A stretch of DNA of 44,027 nt. It comes from UBA2231 sp964415175. GTDB taxonomy: Bacteria > Elusimicrobiota > Elusimicrobia > Elusimicrobiales > UBA9959. Of the stretch, positions 15,459 to 23,388 are shown in pieces. The position numbers and the translations under genes were made by a program. Location: positions 1 to 44,027 of the forward strand of contig CAYPYG010000025.1 of NCBI GenBank assembly GCA_964415175.1, in the 5' to 3' direction. Within the stretch, counting starts at the first letter, position 1. Every line of letters starts with the position of its first letter. The notes under the pieces were generated by a model. The model did not search any database. It saw only the letters and a list, made by a program, of their open reading frames with translations, and had not been told where the DNA came from.

Positions 15459-16309
15459 ACAGAACCTTCATCCTTATACTGACCATGGCTTTCTGCTCCG
15501 GCGCGGCCGGGGCGCAGACCACGGAACTCTCCCGTGACCGCGACCGCCTGGTGGACGAGATCGTCGCCGCCCTGCCGTCGCCCGGTCCGGCCAGCCGCGA
15601 AAGCCGGCTGATAGAAGAACTGGAGGCGCTCTCCGCGGGCGCCGCCAAAGCGGCCGGCCGCCCGTCGGGCGGTACCGCCTTCCGGCTGATCGACGCGGTC
15701 TGGGCTCTGGGCGAGACCGGCGGCCCCGCCGCCGAGCGGGCGCTGCTGGCGGCCGCCCCGCAGGCCGATCCCACGCTGCGCCTTAACATAGACGCCGCGC
15801 TGGCCAAGATAAGCGGCCGGCCCGCCGTCGGCGGCCGGGCGGAGGAGCCCGCCGCGGCGCACCTGGAACCGGGCGACATACTTTTCCGCAAGGGCTACTT
15901 CGGCCTGCTGAACCCCGCGATCGGCGCCCAGGCGGCCGGCCATGTCGGCGTCTACGCCGGCGTCGAGAACGGCGAGCACATGGTCATAGAGGGCTGGCTG
16001 CCGGTCCGCAAGGTGTCCCTGAAGGTCTTCATCGGCAACTGGCCCTATTACGGCAACCGCACCACCCCGGTACGTCCGACCGCCGCCCAGCGCGCCGCCA
16101 TCGTCGACTATGTCCGCGCGCAGCTGGGCAAGGGGTACGATATGGCGCATACCGGCCAGAAGGGTCCGGGGAAATTCGACTGCGTCGGTCTGGCGGAGGC
16201 CGCTTACGAGGCCGCCGGCCTGAACCCGACGCCCGACGAGTTCGAGAGCGGCTGGGGCTGGCCGCTGACCCCGACCGAGCAGTACGAGCACACCGTAGCC
16301 AATCATTGA
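15455..16309 (+). CDS. secreted YiiX/NlpC-P60-like (C92) cysteine hydrolase
   Basis: 284 aa. Signal peptide (about 1-20, ending AGA), an alpha-helical region (about 30-125) resembling HEAT-type helical pairs, then a permuted papain-fold domain: EPGDILFRKG, GHVGVYAG with His163, and FDCVGLAEAAYEAAG with Cys243. The order His before Cys fits the circularly permuted YiiX/LRAT-type subgroup. These enzymes cleave peptides, amides or acyl esters at the cell wall or in lipids. It is coupled to the PLD gene by ATGA overlap, so joint action on envelope lipids or wall is plausible. A family A palindrome follows the stop. Confidence 0.8.
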   Translation: MNRTFILILTMAFCSGAAGAQTTELSRDRDRLVDEIVAALPSPGPASRESRLIEELEALSAGAAKAAGRPSGGTAFRLIDAVWALGETGGPAAERALLAAAPQADPTLRLNIDAALAKISGRPAVGGRAEEPAAAHLEPGDILFRKGYFGLLNPAIGAQAAGHVGVYAGVENGEHMVIEGWLPVRKVSLKVFIGNWPYYGNRTTPVRPTAAQRAAIVDYVRAQLGKGYDMAHTGQKGPGKFDCVGLAEAAYEAAGLNPTPDEFESGWGWPLTPTEQYEHTVANH

Positions 16310-16327
16310 ACGAAATCCGGGAAATCC

Positions 16328-16371
16328 GGGGACACAATACCTATTTCGCCCGAAATAGGTATTGTGTCCCC
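16328..16371. repeat. REP-like palindrome, family A, copy 3
   Basis: 44 bp, identical in both arms to copy 1 at 663 except for one central base, which leaves a single mismatched pair. It lies between the C92 hydrolase gene and the TauE/SafE gene and ends 8 nt before a TAAAAT element. Confidence 0.85.
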
Positions 16372-16378
16372 AATTCTG

Positions 16379-16384
16379 TAAAAT
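16379..16384 (+). promoter_or_regulatory. -10-like TAAAAT next to the start of the permease gene
   Basis: TTCTGTAAAAT occurs here and at 10652-10662, each time with TAAAAT ending 6-7 nt before the ATG. If these are -10 elements, transcription would begin at or next to the start codon. No good -35 is visible; the preceding DNA is the palindrome. Confidence 0.4.
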
Positions 16385-16390
16385 GAGGTC

Positions 16391-17182
16391 ATGGAATACC
16401 TAGCGATACCACTGGCGGCGCTCATAGCCTCGACGCTGAGCTTCTACTCGGGCTTCGGCCTGGGCACGCTGCTCATGCCCGTGCTGGCCGTCTTCATGCC
16501 GCTGCCGGCCGCCATAGCCGCCACCGCCGTCGTCCATGGCTCCAACAACCTCTTCAAGATAGCGATGGTCGGCGCGCGCGCCGAGAAAGAACTGGTCCTC
16601 AAGTTCGGCACCCCGGCCATAATAGCCGCGCTGGCCGGCGCCTGGTCGCTGCATATCTTCACCGCCCTTTCGGGCGAAGTCGCCTGGACCTGGTCGCCTT
16701 TCGGCCGCGAGGCCGTCATTACCCCGCTCAAGCTGCTGCTGGCCGCGCTGATGATGGGCTTCGCCCTGTTCGATGTTCACCCCGCTCTCAAAAATATCAA
16801 GTTCGACCGCCGCTACCTGCCGCTCGGCGGGCTGCTATCGGGCTTCTTCGGCGGCCTCTCCGGCCACCAGGGCGCGCTGCGCTCGGCCTTCCTGGTCAAA
16901 GTGGACGTCACCCCCGAGGCCTTCGTCGCCACCAACGCCGTCATCGGCTTCATGGTGGACGCCTCGCGCCTGGCCGTCTACGCCTATACCATCTTCGCGC
17001 TGGGCGACGCCGGCGGTCTGGACTTCCCCGGCGGCGTGGTCGCCGCGGCCATAGCCGCCTCTGTCGCCGGCGTCCTCATCGGCCTGAAATTACTCAAAAA
17101 AGTCACCATCTCCACCATACAGCTCATCACCGCCGCCATGCTGGGCCTCATCGCCCTCCTCCTCGGCACCGGCGTGATCTGA
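16391..17182 (+). CDS. TauE/SafE-family membrane permease
   Basis: 263 aa with about eight hydrophobic segments. The N-terminal motif STLSFYSGFGLGTLLMPVLA and the mid-protein GGLLSGFFGGLSGHQGALRS are the duplicated signature segments of the TauE/SafE (DUF81) family. Members export or import organosulfonates, sulfite or other small anions; the substrate cannot be read here. It is probably monocistronic, lying between a palindrome and a terminator. Confidence 0.9.
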   Translation: MEYLAIPLAALIASTLSFYSGFGLGTLLMPVLAVFMPLPAAIAATAVVHGSNNLFKIAMVGARAEKELVLKFGTPAIIAALAGAWSLHIFTALSGEVAWTWSPFGREAVITPLKLLLAALMMGFALFDVHPALKNIKFDRRYLPLGGLLSGFFGGLSGHQGALRSAFLVKVDVTPEAFVATNAVIGFMVDASRLAVYAYTIFALGDAGGLDFPGGVVAAAIAASVAGVLIGLKLLKKVTISTIQLITAAMLGLIALLLGTGVI

Positions 17183-17213
17183 ATCCCCGGTCCCGCCGAA
17201 CCGACCAAATAAA

Positions 17214-17241
17214 AAAACGCCGGGGACAGCACCGGCGTTTT
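17214..17241. terminator. bidirectional intrinsic terminator
   Basis: AAAACGCCGG / CCGGCGTTTT with an 8-nt loop. The flanking A-run and T-run allow it to end both the permease transcript (plus) and the long minus-strand operon whose last gene stops at 17258. Confidence 0.85.
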
Positions 17242-17257
17242 GTTCCCCGTTCCTTTA

Positions 17258-19546
17258 TTACAGGTCTATCGTCTTGGGATGGAGGCCGTCTATAAGGGCG
17301 GCCTCGTTCTTTATGGCGGGGTCTTTGGTGAGGATCATGACCTGCCAGCCGCTGTCGCGGTGGAAATTAGCAAGCAACCGCAGCGCCGCGCGGGTGCGCT
17401 CGGGGTCGAGCGCGTAGAACGGCTCGTCGAGGACCAGCAGGGCCGGCCCGTCGCCGTCCTTGCGGGCGCGGCGGGCCAGGGCCACGCGCGCGGCCAGCAT
17501 GAACAGGTCGCGCGTGCCGGCCGAGAGCTGGTCGATGGGGCGCCGCGCCCCACCGGCGTCGGTCATGGAGGCCGACGCGGAATCGAAATCGGTGAATTCG
17601 GCCGAGGCCGAAGGCAGCGCCCCGGCCAGCGCGGTCGAGACTTCCTTGCCTAATTGCGTGAAGGCCGCCGATGAGCTCTCGGCTATCTTGGTAAATATGC
17701 CGGCCGCCATCAGGCAGGCCTCTTTGCGCAGGTCTATATCGGCCGACTCTTCGGCCGCGGCCTCCAACTCATTGCGCAGGCGGCCTATCTCCTCGGGCAG
17801 GCCTTCGAGCTTGGCGCCGGCCGTGGCCCGCGCCACTTCCAGCTGCGAACCTAATCCCAGCAGCTCGCGGTCCTTGGCCTGCGCTTCTTCGGCGGACGCC
17901 GCCGCCCGCTTCTCCAGCCGCTCCAGTTCCTTGTGGTCGGCCTTCTCCGGGTCGAAGCCTTTGCGTTCCAGCGCCTCTTTCTCGTCGAAAAGCCTGTCCT
18001 TCAGGTCCTCATCGGTAGCCGCGCCAACCCGCTGGCGCAGCAGGGCCGTGCGCTGGGCCAGGCTGTCGGCTTTGCCCGACAGCGCGATATACTCGGCCAC
18101 CTTGTCCAGGTATTCGCCGTCGGAGCCGCAGCCGCGCGAGCGCAGCCATTCCGCCGCCTTGCCGGCCAGCGACTTGGCCTCGGCGTCGCGGTCGCGCAGT
18201 TCCTCGGTCGCCGCCGTAACCCCGCCGTCGGCCGGCGCCACCTCCGCCTTGCGCGCCGCCAGCGCTTCGGCCGCCGACTTATGCGCGGCCTCCGCGTCGG
18301 CGAAGAAAGCCCGCACCTCTTCCAGCCTGGCGGCGTTCATCGGCTCGCCGGTGCCCGCCTTCCATTCAGCCGCCAGCCCGGCGATAAATTGCGTCACTTC
18401 CTCGGGACGATGGCCGGCCAGCATCGGCTTCATCGATATCTTCACGCCCGCCCAGGCCGCGCCGGCGAAGATGAAGGCCGAGGCGATATAGGCGGCGGTA
18501 TTGGCGCCCGACCAGGCCACGAAAGCGGCCAGCGCGGCGCCGGCGAACCAGATCCCCGCCCGCGTGGGCATATGCGGGACCAGCACTATCTGGTCCGGCC
18601 CCGATGCATAGGCGGCCAGCCTGGCCTTCAGCGCTTCGGCGGTTTCCCGTCGCTTGCGCAGCGCGGCCTCGCGCGCCGCCAGGTCGGCCACGGCCTTTTT
18701 CAAAGCGGCGGCGGCCTCCTCTTTCCCGCGCAGGGCGGCGACCGCGGCCAGCGCCTTGCCCGTCGCCTCGTTCTCGCGCTCCTTGAGCGCGCGGTAGGCG
18801 CCTATCTCGCTCTTTGCGAAATCCTTACGGATCTCGAGCGACTCGCGCGCCTCTTTGAGCTCGCGCACCGCCTTGACGCCTTCCAGCGCGTCCTTGAGCC
18901 GGCAGGCGCCGGACAGTTCGGTAATCTTCGATTTAAGGTCGGCCAGCTTCTTATTGACCGCGTCGAGCTCGGCCCGCCTGGCCGCTATCGCCTGCTCCAG
19001 CTCGGCGCTCTGCCGCTCGGCCGCAAATATCGCCTCGCGCCTGGCTTCGAGCTCTTCCAGCCGGGCCCGGCTCTCGGCCGACTGGGTCTTTAGCTTCTTA
19101 AGCCGCGCATTGAAGGAATCTTTAGCCGTCGTGGTGGTCTTGAACGACAGCGCCTCGGCCAGCCGGGCGGGATTAAGGCCGGCGTTCAGGAGAGCGTTCT
19201 CTGCCGCGGCCGACCAGGCCGAGCCGCCCTTGTCGCCCGAGAGCGCCCGCACGCTGGCCTCGCCGCCGCGTATGGCGAATATCTCAAGGAACTCGGCGTC
19301 GTCGAGCGTCGGCCGGCCGTCCTCGGGCTGCCAGACCGCCGAAGCCTGCCGCTCGTCGCCGTAGCGCTCCAGCAGCCGCTTCCAGGCCGACTTGGTATCG
19401 TTGCGCTTACAGAGCGATTCGAAAATAGCGTCGAAGACCGTGGTCTTGCCGGCCTCGTTGGCGCCGTGCACTATGGTGAACGGCCCCAGCTCCAGGTCGC
19501 GGCCGCGGAACTTGCCGAAATTTATCAGCCGGAGCCGGGCTATCAC
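17258..19546 (-). CDS. YhaN/SbcC-like AAA ATPase with central membrane hairpin
   Basis: 762 aa. The N-terminal half-ATPase has Walker A GANEAGKTT (28-36). Long coiled-coil regions rich in Glu/Ala/Lys follow, interrupted near 330-375 by two hydrophobic helices (RAGIWFAGAALAAFVAW and YIASAFIFAGAAWAGV). The C-terminal half carries the ABC signature LSAGTRDLFMLAARVAL and Walker B LLVLDEPFYALD. The membrane hairpin within the coil and the pairing with a metallophosphoesterase match YhaN of the YhaO/YhaN pair more closely than SbcC. Start: a GTG at 19546 overlaps the stop of the nuclease gene; longer in-frame starts lie inside that gene. The likely role is DNA-end processing at the membrane. Confidence 0.85.
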   Translation of the reverse strand: MIARLRLINFGKFRGRDLELGPFTIVHGANEAGKTTVFDAIFESLCKRNDTKSAWKRLLERYGDERQASAVWQPEDGRPTLDDAEFLEIFAIRGGEASVRALSGDKGGSAWSAAAENALLNAGLNPARLAEALSFKTTTTAKDSFNARLKKLKTQSAESRARLEELEARREAIFAAERQSAELEQAIAARRAELDAVNKKLADLKSKITELSGACRLKDALEGVKAVRELKEARESLEIRKDFAKSEIGAYRALKERENEATGKALAAVAALRGKEEAAAALKKAVADLAAREAALRKRRETAEALKARLAAYASGPDQIVLVPHMPTRAGIWFAGAALAAFVAWSGANTAAYIASAFIFAGAAWAGVKISMKPMLAGHRPEEVTQFIAGLAAEWKAGTGEPMNAARLEEVRAFFADAEAAHKSAAEALAARKAEVAPADGGVTAATEELRDRDAEAKSLAGKAAEWLRSRGCGSDGEYLDKVAEYIALSGKADSLAQRTALLRQRVGAATDEDLKDRLFDEKEALERKGFDPEKADHKELERLEKRAAASAEEAQAKDRELLGLGSQLEVARATAGAKLEGLPEEIGRLRNELEAAAEESADIDLRKEACLMAAGIFTKIAESSSAAFTQLGKEVSTALAGALPSASAEFTDFDSASASMTDAGGARRPIDQLSAGTRDLFMLAARVALARRARKDGDGPALLVLDEPFYALDPERTRAALRLLANFHRDSGWQVMILTKDPAIKNEAALIDGLHPKTIDL

Positions 19547-20643
19547 GCGCCCTCCCCTATGCGGCCGGCCAGCTCTTCCAGGCCGTACTGCCGCGCCAGC
19601 AGCCATTTCGACATGGCCGCCTCGTCGCCGTCGGCGGGCCTGGCCGCCTCCATCCCCTCTAAGAACGCCTTCGCAAGGCTATTGGACGAGATCTCCGCGG
19701 CCACGCGGGTATCGAGCTCCACCGCCGCACGCCGCACCATCGGCGCCAGCCGCTCGCGCAGGGCGTCGGCCGCCGCGCGCGCCGCTTTCTCATCGTCCAC
19801 AAAGCCGCTCAGCCGCACCGTCACCAGGTCGGGCTTCTCGAGCTCCAGTATAAGCCTGGACACCTGCCGCTCCGGTACCAGACTGTCCGGCCCCAGCGGC
19901 AGCGCGTATTCGCGGTACTGCCCGGCGGACTTAAGCTCCAGCCGGCGGATATTGACCGGCGAGCCGGCCGTATCCACCAGCCGCACCGTCTTCTGACCCG
20001 CCTCGCGCGCATGCGCCCGCCAGACGCGGGGGGAACCCGGGTAGCAGGCCAGCGCCCCGCCCAGCAACTGCTGCCGCCCGGCGTGCACATGGCCCATCGC
20101 GGCGTAATCCACCGCGAAACGCGTGAAGAAATTATCGTCGATAACGCCGGCCTTCGCCTGGTCCTCCGGGTCCGGCCCGGTGAAAATAGTGGAATTGAGC
20201 GCGTGGACCAGCGCCACCCGCACGGCGCCCGCCTTCCTGGCCGGCACCGCCCAGTCGCGGTAGCCGTCATAGGCCGCCGCGTGCGGCACGCAGAGAAACT
20301 CCACGCCTTTTAGCTCCAGCAGCGAAAAAGGCAGCTCCGCCTGGAAGCGCAGGGGCTTAAGATCGTACCTGGACAGGTCCGGCTGGCCGCCCAGCGACTC
20401 ATGATTGCCCGGGATATAAACGACCTCGCAGCCGGCCTTGACCAGCGGCTCCAGCCGCGCGCAGACCTCGCGCCGCAGCGCCTCGAAATCGGCGAAAGAA
20501 TCGAACAGGTCCCCCGATATCACCAGCGCGTCGGCCTGCTCCGCTCCGCAGAGGCCTATTATTTCGTCGAGCACCGACAGGCCGTAGTCCTTATCGTCCC
20601 CGGTCGCCAGGTGCAGGTCGGCGGTATGTATTATCTTGGCCAT
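19543..20643 (-). CDS. SbcD/YhaO-like metallophosphoesterase (DNA nuclease)
   Basis: 366 aa. Calcineurin-like metal-binding motifs run in order: HTADLHLA near the N-terminus, VISGDLFDS, YIPGNHES, VALVHAL and MGHVHAGR. This is the SbcD/Mre11 pattern for a two-metal nuclease. It overlaps the partner ATPase gene by 4 nt, as SbcD-SbcC type pairs do. A TATAAT-like -10 element lies on the minus strand at 20656-20661, and GAGGGAC precedes the ATG. The gene follows the AbiE-type pair in the same direction after 32 nt, so read-through from that module is possible. Confidence 0.88.
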   Translation of the reverse strand: MAKIIHTADLHLATGDDKDYGLSVLDEIIGLCGAEQADALVISGDLFDSFADFEALRREVCARLEPLVKAGCEVVYIPGNHESLGGQPDLSRYDLKPLRFQAELPFSLLELKGVEFLCVPHAAAYDGYRDWAVPARKAGAVRVALVHALNSTIFTGPDPEDQAKAGVIDDNFFTRFAVDYAAMGHVHAGRQQLLGGALACYPGSPRVWRAHAREAGQKTVRLVDTAGSPVNIRRLELKSAGQYREYALPLGPDSLVPERQVSRLILELEKPDLVTVRLSGFVDDEKAARAAADALRERLAPMVRRAAVELDTRVAAEISSNSLAKAFLEGMEAARPADGDEAAMSKWLLARQYGLEELAGRIGEGA

Positions 20644-20675
20644 GAAGTCCCTCTAATTATAGTTATTATCGGCTT

Positions 20676-21500
20676 TTAGCGCATGAACCCCGCCGCTTTC
20701 AGCAGGTAGGCCGTTTTTTCATAGGCGTCGCGCTGGCGCATATCGCGCTGCTCCCCGGGCGGGAGCTCCTCGAAATCGGCCACCATCCTGGGCCCGATGT
20801 GCTTTTCGGAAGCGAATTTTTCCGAGATCTTCAGGAGGCCTTCGCTTACCAGTTTATTGGGCAGGCTCGCTTTTATCCCGGCCGCGAGAGCGTCGAGGCC
20901 GCCCGGGTAATTGTTGAGGCAGTAATAGATGTCCCACGCGTCTTTTTCCTTCAGCCGGGAGGCCAGCGCCATCCCTTTCATCACCAGGAAAGGCACGATG
21001 GAGGCGACCCTCACCGTCGCGCTGTCCAGTCCTCCTCCCGGCAGTTCGCCCTCGATGCGCACCTCGCTGAACATGGAAAAAGCCAGGTCGCAGGCCCGCG
21101 TCTTGCGGGCTTTGACGTCCTGCACGTCCTGATGCCGGCGCGCCCTGGCGGTCCCGCCGTATTCCCCGGACAGCAGATCTATCTCCACGGAGAAACTCCG
21201 CCCGTCTATATCCACGGACCGCCTGAACACGTAAGGGTGCCGTTCGTCCTGGATATAACCGCGCCCAGACAGAAGCGCCCCGATCCTGGCGTAGCCGTCG
21301 CCGGTGATAGCCGCCGGGTCCAGGGCCAGGTCCACGTCCAGGCTGCCGACATGGGTGCCCGGCCCCAGGATCAGCGGCGGTACCCAGCCGCCTATCACCA
21401 CTATCCCGTCATGGTATTCGCCCAGCAGGCGCGACAGCTCCAGCAGGACGCTTTTGGCGGCCTGAACCATCAGCTTGTCGTAGTCGGTCCTCGTTACCAT
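20676..21500 (-). CDS. nucleotidyltransferase toxin-like protein (AbiEii-type)
   Basis: 274 aa. N-terminal nucleotidyltransferase core: VVIGGWVPPL (the GGW variant of the GG[ST] motif) then SLDVDLALD (metal-binding DxD), with a third acidic residue in FSVEIDLLSG. It starts within the last codons of the upstream AbiEi-like gene (7-nt overlap), the classical AbiE order of antitoxin then toxin. AbiEii enzymes are GTP- or CTP-dependent nucleotidyltransferases that arrest growth on phage infection. The family is broad, so the toxin activity here is inferred from pairing. Confidence 0.78.
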   Translation of the reverse strand: MVTRTDYDKLMVQAAKSVLLELSRLLGEYHDGIVVIGGWVPPLILGPGTHVGSLDVDLALDPAAITGDGYARIGALLSGRGYIQDERHPYVFRRSVDIDGRSFSVEIDLLSGEYGGTARARRHQDVQDVKARKTRACDLAFSMFSEVRIEGELPGGGLDSATVRVASIVPFLVMKGMALASRLKEKDAWDIYYCLNNYPGGLDALAAGIKASLPNKLVSEGLLKISEKFASEKHIGPRMVADFEELPPGEQRDMRQRDAYEKTAYLLKAAGFMR

Positions 21501-22537
21501 GACGGTTTTATCACGTGCTCCAGTATCTCCGCCGCCGCCTCTTCGCCGCGGCCCTTATGGCCGGCCAGGTCCAGGTACGTCTGCACCGCGCCGGTGACCG
21601 TGCCTCCCGGCGTTTTCACCGAGCCGTAGAAAACCCCCGCGTCGTAAGGCAGCAGCAACAGCATATTCCCGCCGCTCTCCACTTCTTTTATGCCCGCCGC
21701 CGCCAGCAGTTCCGGGCGGAATTCCCCGACATAGGCCATCCCGCGCTGGTACCTTACCGCGGGCCGCAGCCGCGCCGCGGCCGAAAAACCGGCCAGCGCG
21801 AAGGGGATCCCTTTCCCGGCGCACAGCTCTTCCAGGCCGGCCTCGGTCTCCGCGGGACTTTTGACGCTGTAGCATTCCCTGACGATGTTTTTGCGGAAGT
21901 CGTACTCCCGCGCCCATTGCGCCAGCGCCGCGGCCGGGTCGGAAAGCCGCAGGCCCGGCGCGGAAGCGTCCAGCCATTCCCGTTCCGCCAGGGCGGTCTT
22001 AACATTGGCGGTCTGCCCCAGGCTCACGCCGGCCGCCGCGGAAAGCTCGGCCATTTTCCAGGACTTTTTGGCGTCCGTCAGCAGCACGCGCAGCACGCGC
22101 GCGGCTTTGGGCGAATAAAGCTTGCGCAGGTCCCGCTTCATGGCGAAGGCGTTGGGGCTGCCTTTGCGCTCTATATAGATGCCGTCAAAAGAAAGCCGGC
22201 AATTCCCGCTGAAGTCCATATAGCCGGCGCCGCTCTCGGCCAGTATGGACCCGGCCCCTTCGGAGATATACGGCGCCATGAATACCCCGTAAACGCCCGG
22301 CCGGTCGGCGGCATAGTGCTTAAGCTGATAGACGGCCTCCCGGGCGTACCTGGGCTGGCCAAGGCTTTTCACTTCCACGGCGCAGGCCGAGCGCTTGCCT
22401 TTATATTTAAGCTCAAGCAAAAGGTCCGCCTTGAGGCGCTCTTTTATTGAAACCAGTTCAAGAAAAGGGACGGCCTCAAGCGTTTCTTTAAGGGCCTTTT
22501 TAGCCCTGTTTAATAGTTCTTTTTCATTATTAGTCAT
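21494..22537 (-). CDS. AbiEi-family antitoxin with N-terminal nuclease-like domain
   Basis: 347 aa. The N-terminal ~130 residues have a PD-(D/E)xK-like arrangement (KADLLLELKYKGKRSACAVE, then VKSLGQPRYAREAVYQLKHY) as in long AbiEi proteins. A winged helix (about 145-200: LLTDAKKSWKMAELSAAAGV, then SLGQTANVKTALAER) precedes the C-terminal AbiEi_1-type region. AbiEi proteins bind their own promoter and neutralise AbiEii. A consensus promoter with a perfect palindrome between -10 and ATG (22540-22557) fits autoregulation. The 7-nt overlap with the toxin gene supports a single unit. Confidence 0.78.
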   Translation of the reverse strand: MTNNEKELLNRAKKALKETLEAVPFLELVSIKERLKADLLLELKYKGKRSACAVEVKSLGQPRYAREAVYQLKHYAADRPGVYGVFMAPYISEGAGSILAESGAGYMDFSGNCRLSFDGIYIERKGSPNAFAMKRDLRKLYSPKAARVLRVLLTDAKKSWKMAELSAAAGVSLGQTANVKTALAEREWLDASAPGLRLSDPAAALAQWAREYDFRKNIVRECYSVKSPAETEAGLEELCAGKGIPFALAGFSAAARLRPAVRYQRGMAYVGEFRPELLAAAGIKEVESGGNMLLLLPYDAGVFYGSVKTPGGTVTGAVQTYLDLAGHKGRGEEAAAEILEHVIKPSW

Positions 22538-22539
22538 AT

Positions 22540-22557
22540 TTTCAGCATCTGCTGAAA
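22540..22557. promoter_or_regulatory. palindromic operator in front of the AbiEi-like gene
   Basis: TTTCAGCA-TC-TGCTGAAA is a perfect inverted repeat with 8-bp arms lying between the -10 box and the start codon, two bases from the ATG at 22537. This is a position where a bound protein would block transcription; the antitoxin is the likely ligand. Confidence 0.75.
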
Positions 22558-22560
22558 CAT

Positions 22561-22589
22561 AGTATACTAGTGAAAATCGGCTTTGTCAA
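22561..22589 (-). promoter_or_regulatory. consensus promoter of the AbiE-type operon
   Basis: On the minus strand: TTGACA (22589-22584), a 17-bp spacer, and TATACT (22566-22561). Transcription would begin inside or next to the palindromic operator. Confidence 0.88.
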
Positions 22590-22624
22590 CCCCTGCCCTA
22601 ATTTAACTTTAGCCTGACCGCCGG

Positions 22625-22741
22625 TCATTTCCCGCCGGCCAGCTTCCGGAGCGTTCTCCCGTGCCTGTTGTTAACCTTCTTCAAAATCGCCGCCAACCGC
22701 TTGCGGCGCCCGCCGCCGCGCTTATCGTCACGCCTGGTCAT
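22625..22741 (-). CDS. small basic protein at the end of the second toxin module
   Basis: 38 aa, strongly basic (starts MTRRDDKRGGGRRKRLAAIL, ends near RKLAGGK). The ATG overlaps the stop of the nucleotidyltransferase gene (ATGA) and GGGGAGGG sits just upstream, so translation is likely. No homologue is recognised. It may be a true small protein of the module or a decayed tail. A longer in-frame start lies within the upstream gene and is less likely. Confidence 0.45.
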   Translation of the reverse strand: MTRRDDKRGGGRRKRLAAILKKVNNRHGRTLRKLAGGK

Positions 22742-23388
22742 AAGCGCCCTCCCCTGCCATCGAAAAATCTCGGGATCTCCCGCTCGAAGAAACGCTTTAC
22801 ATCCTTCCATACGACCGTCTTTAACATCCGCGGCGCAGGTTCCTTCTCCGCGTCGTCGAAATAGACCAGCGCCTTGGCTGCCTGCAGTTCGAAATTGGGC
22901 TGGTCCGGGAATTTCCTGGCTCCCCAGGCCATTACGCGGGCCGCCCTGAAAAGACGGAAGATGAAATAGAGGTCGATGAAATCCTTCTTCGATCCCCGGC
23001 CCAGTACGGCCGCCAGCTTCATCGCGGCGATATCCTCGACCGAAGCGACCTTCAGGCCGTTCCAGTCCGCCGACCCGGCCAGCTCCGGATAGGGATAATG
23101 GAAAAGGCTGACCGCGGTCGTTCCCAGCCGAAGATGGTATGTCCCGTCCTTTTCGTCCACTACCTCGATATGGCCCGAGGCTTTGAGCTTTTCCTTCAGC
23201 ACCAGCCTGTCGCCCCGCGTCAAAGCGCAGGAGGGGGAGAACAGGTCCAGGTCCAGCGATATCCTATGGCCCAGCCTCAGCGCCAGCGCCGTGCCGCCGG
23301 CCAGATAGAAATCGCCGCCAAGGACCGCGGAAAGGCGGCCTGCCGCCTCACGTCCCGACTTATCAAGGACGTTTTCATGCCATTCCAT
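22738..23388 (-). CDS. nucleotidyltransferase toxin-like protein (AbiEii/AbiGii type)
   Basis: 216 aa. Core motifs YLAGGTALALRLGHR and SLDLDLFS give the GG(T) and DxD residues. KVASVEDIAAMKLAAVLGRG and KKDFIDLYFI are typical of AbiEii/AbiGii family members. The start ATG shares a base with the upstream stop (TGATG), and GGAGGG lies 5 nt before it. Its partner is the HTH/DUF6922-like gene just upstream. This is the second, distinct nucleotidyltransferase module within 3 kb. Confidence 0.8.
   Translation of the reverse strand: MEWHENVLDKSGREAAGRLSAVLGGDFYLAGGTALALRLGHRISLDLDLFSPSCALTRGDRLVLKEKLKASGHIEVVDEKDGTYHLRLGTTAVSLFHYPYPELAGSADWNGLKVASVEDIAAMKLAAVLGRGSKKDFIDLYFIFRLFRAARVMAWGARKFPDQPNFELQAAKALVYFDDAEKEPAPRMLKTVVWKDVKRFFEREIPRFFDGRGGRL

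Noticed and set aside
17460..19093. Long plus-strand frames of 343 and 386 codons
   Set aside because: Antisense shadows of the YhaN-like gene, which has Walker A, ABC signature and Walker B on the minus strand.
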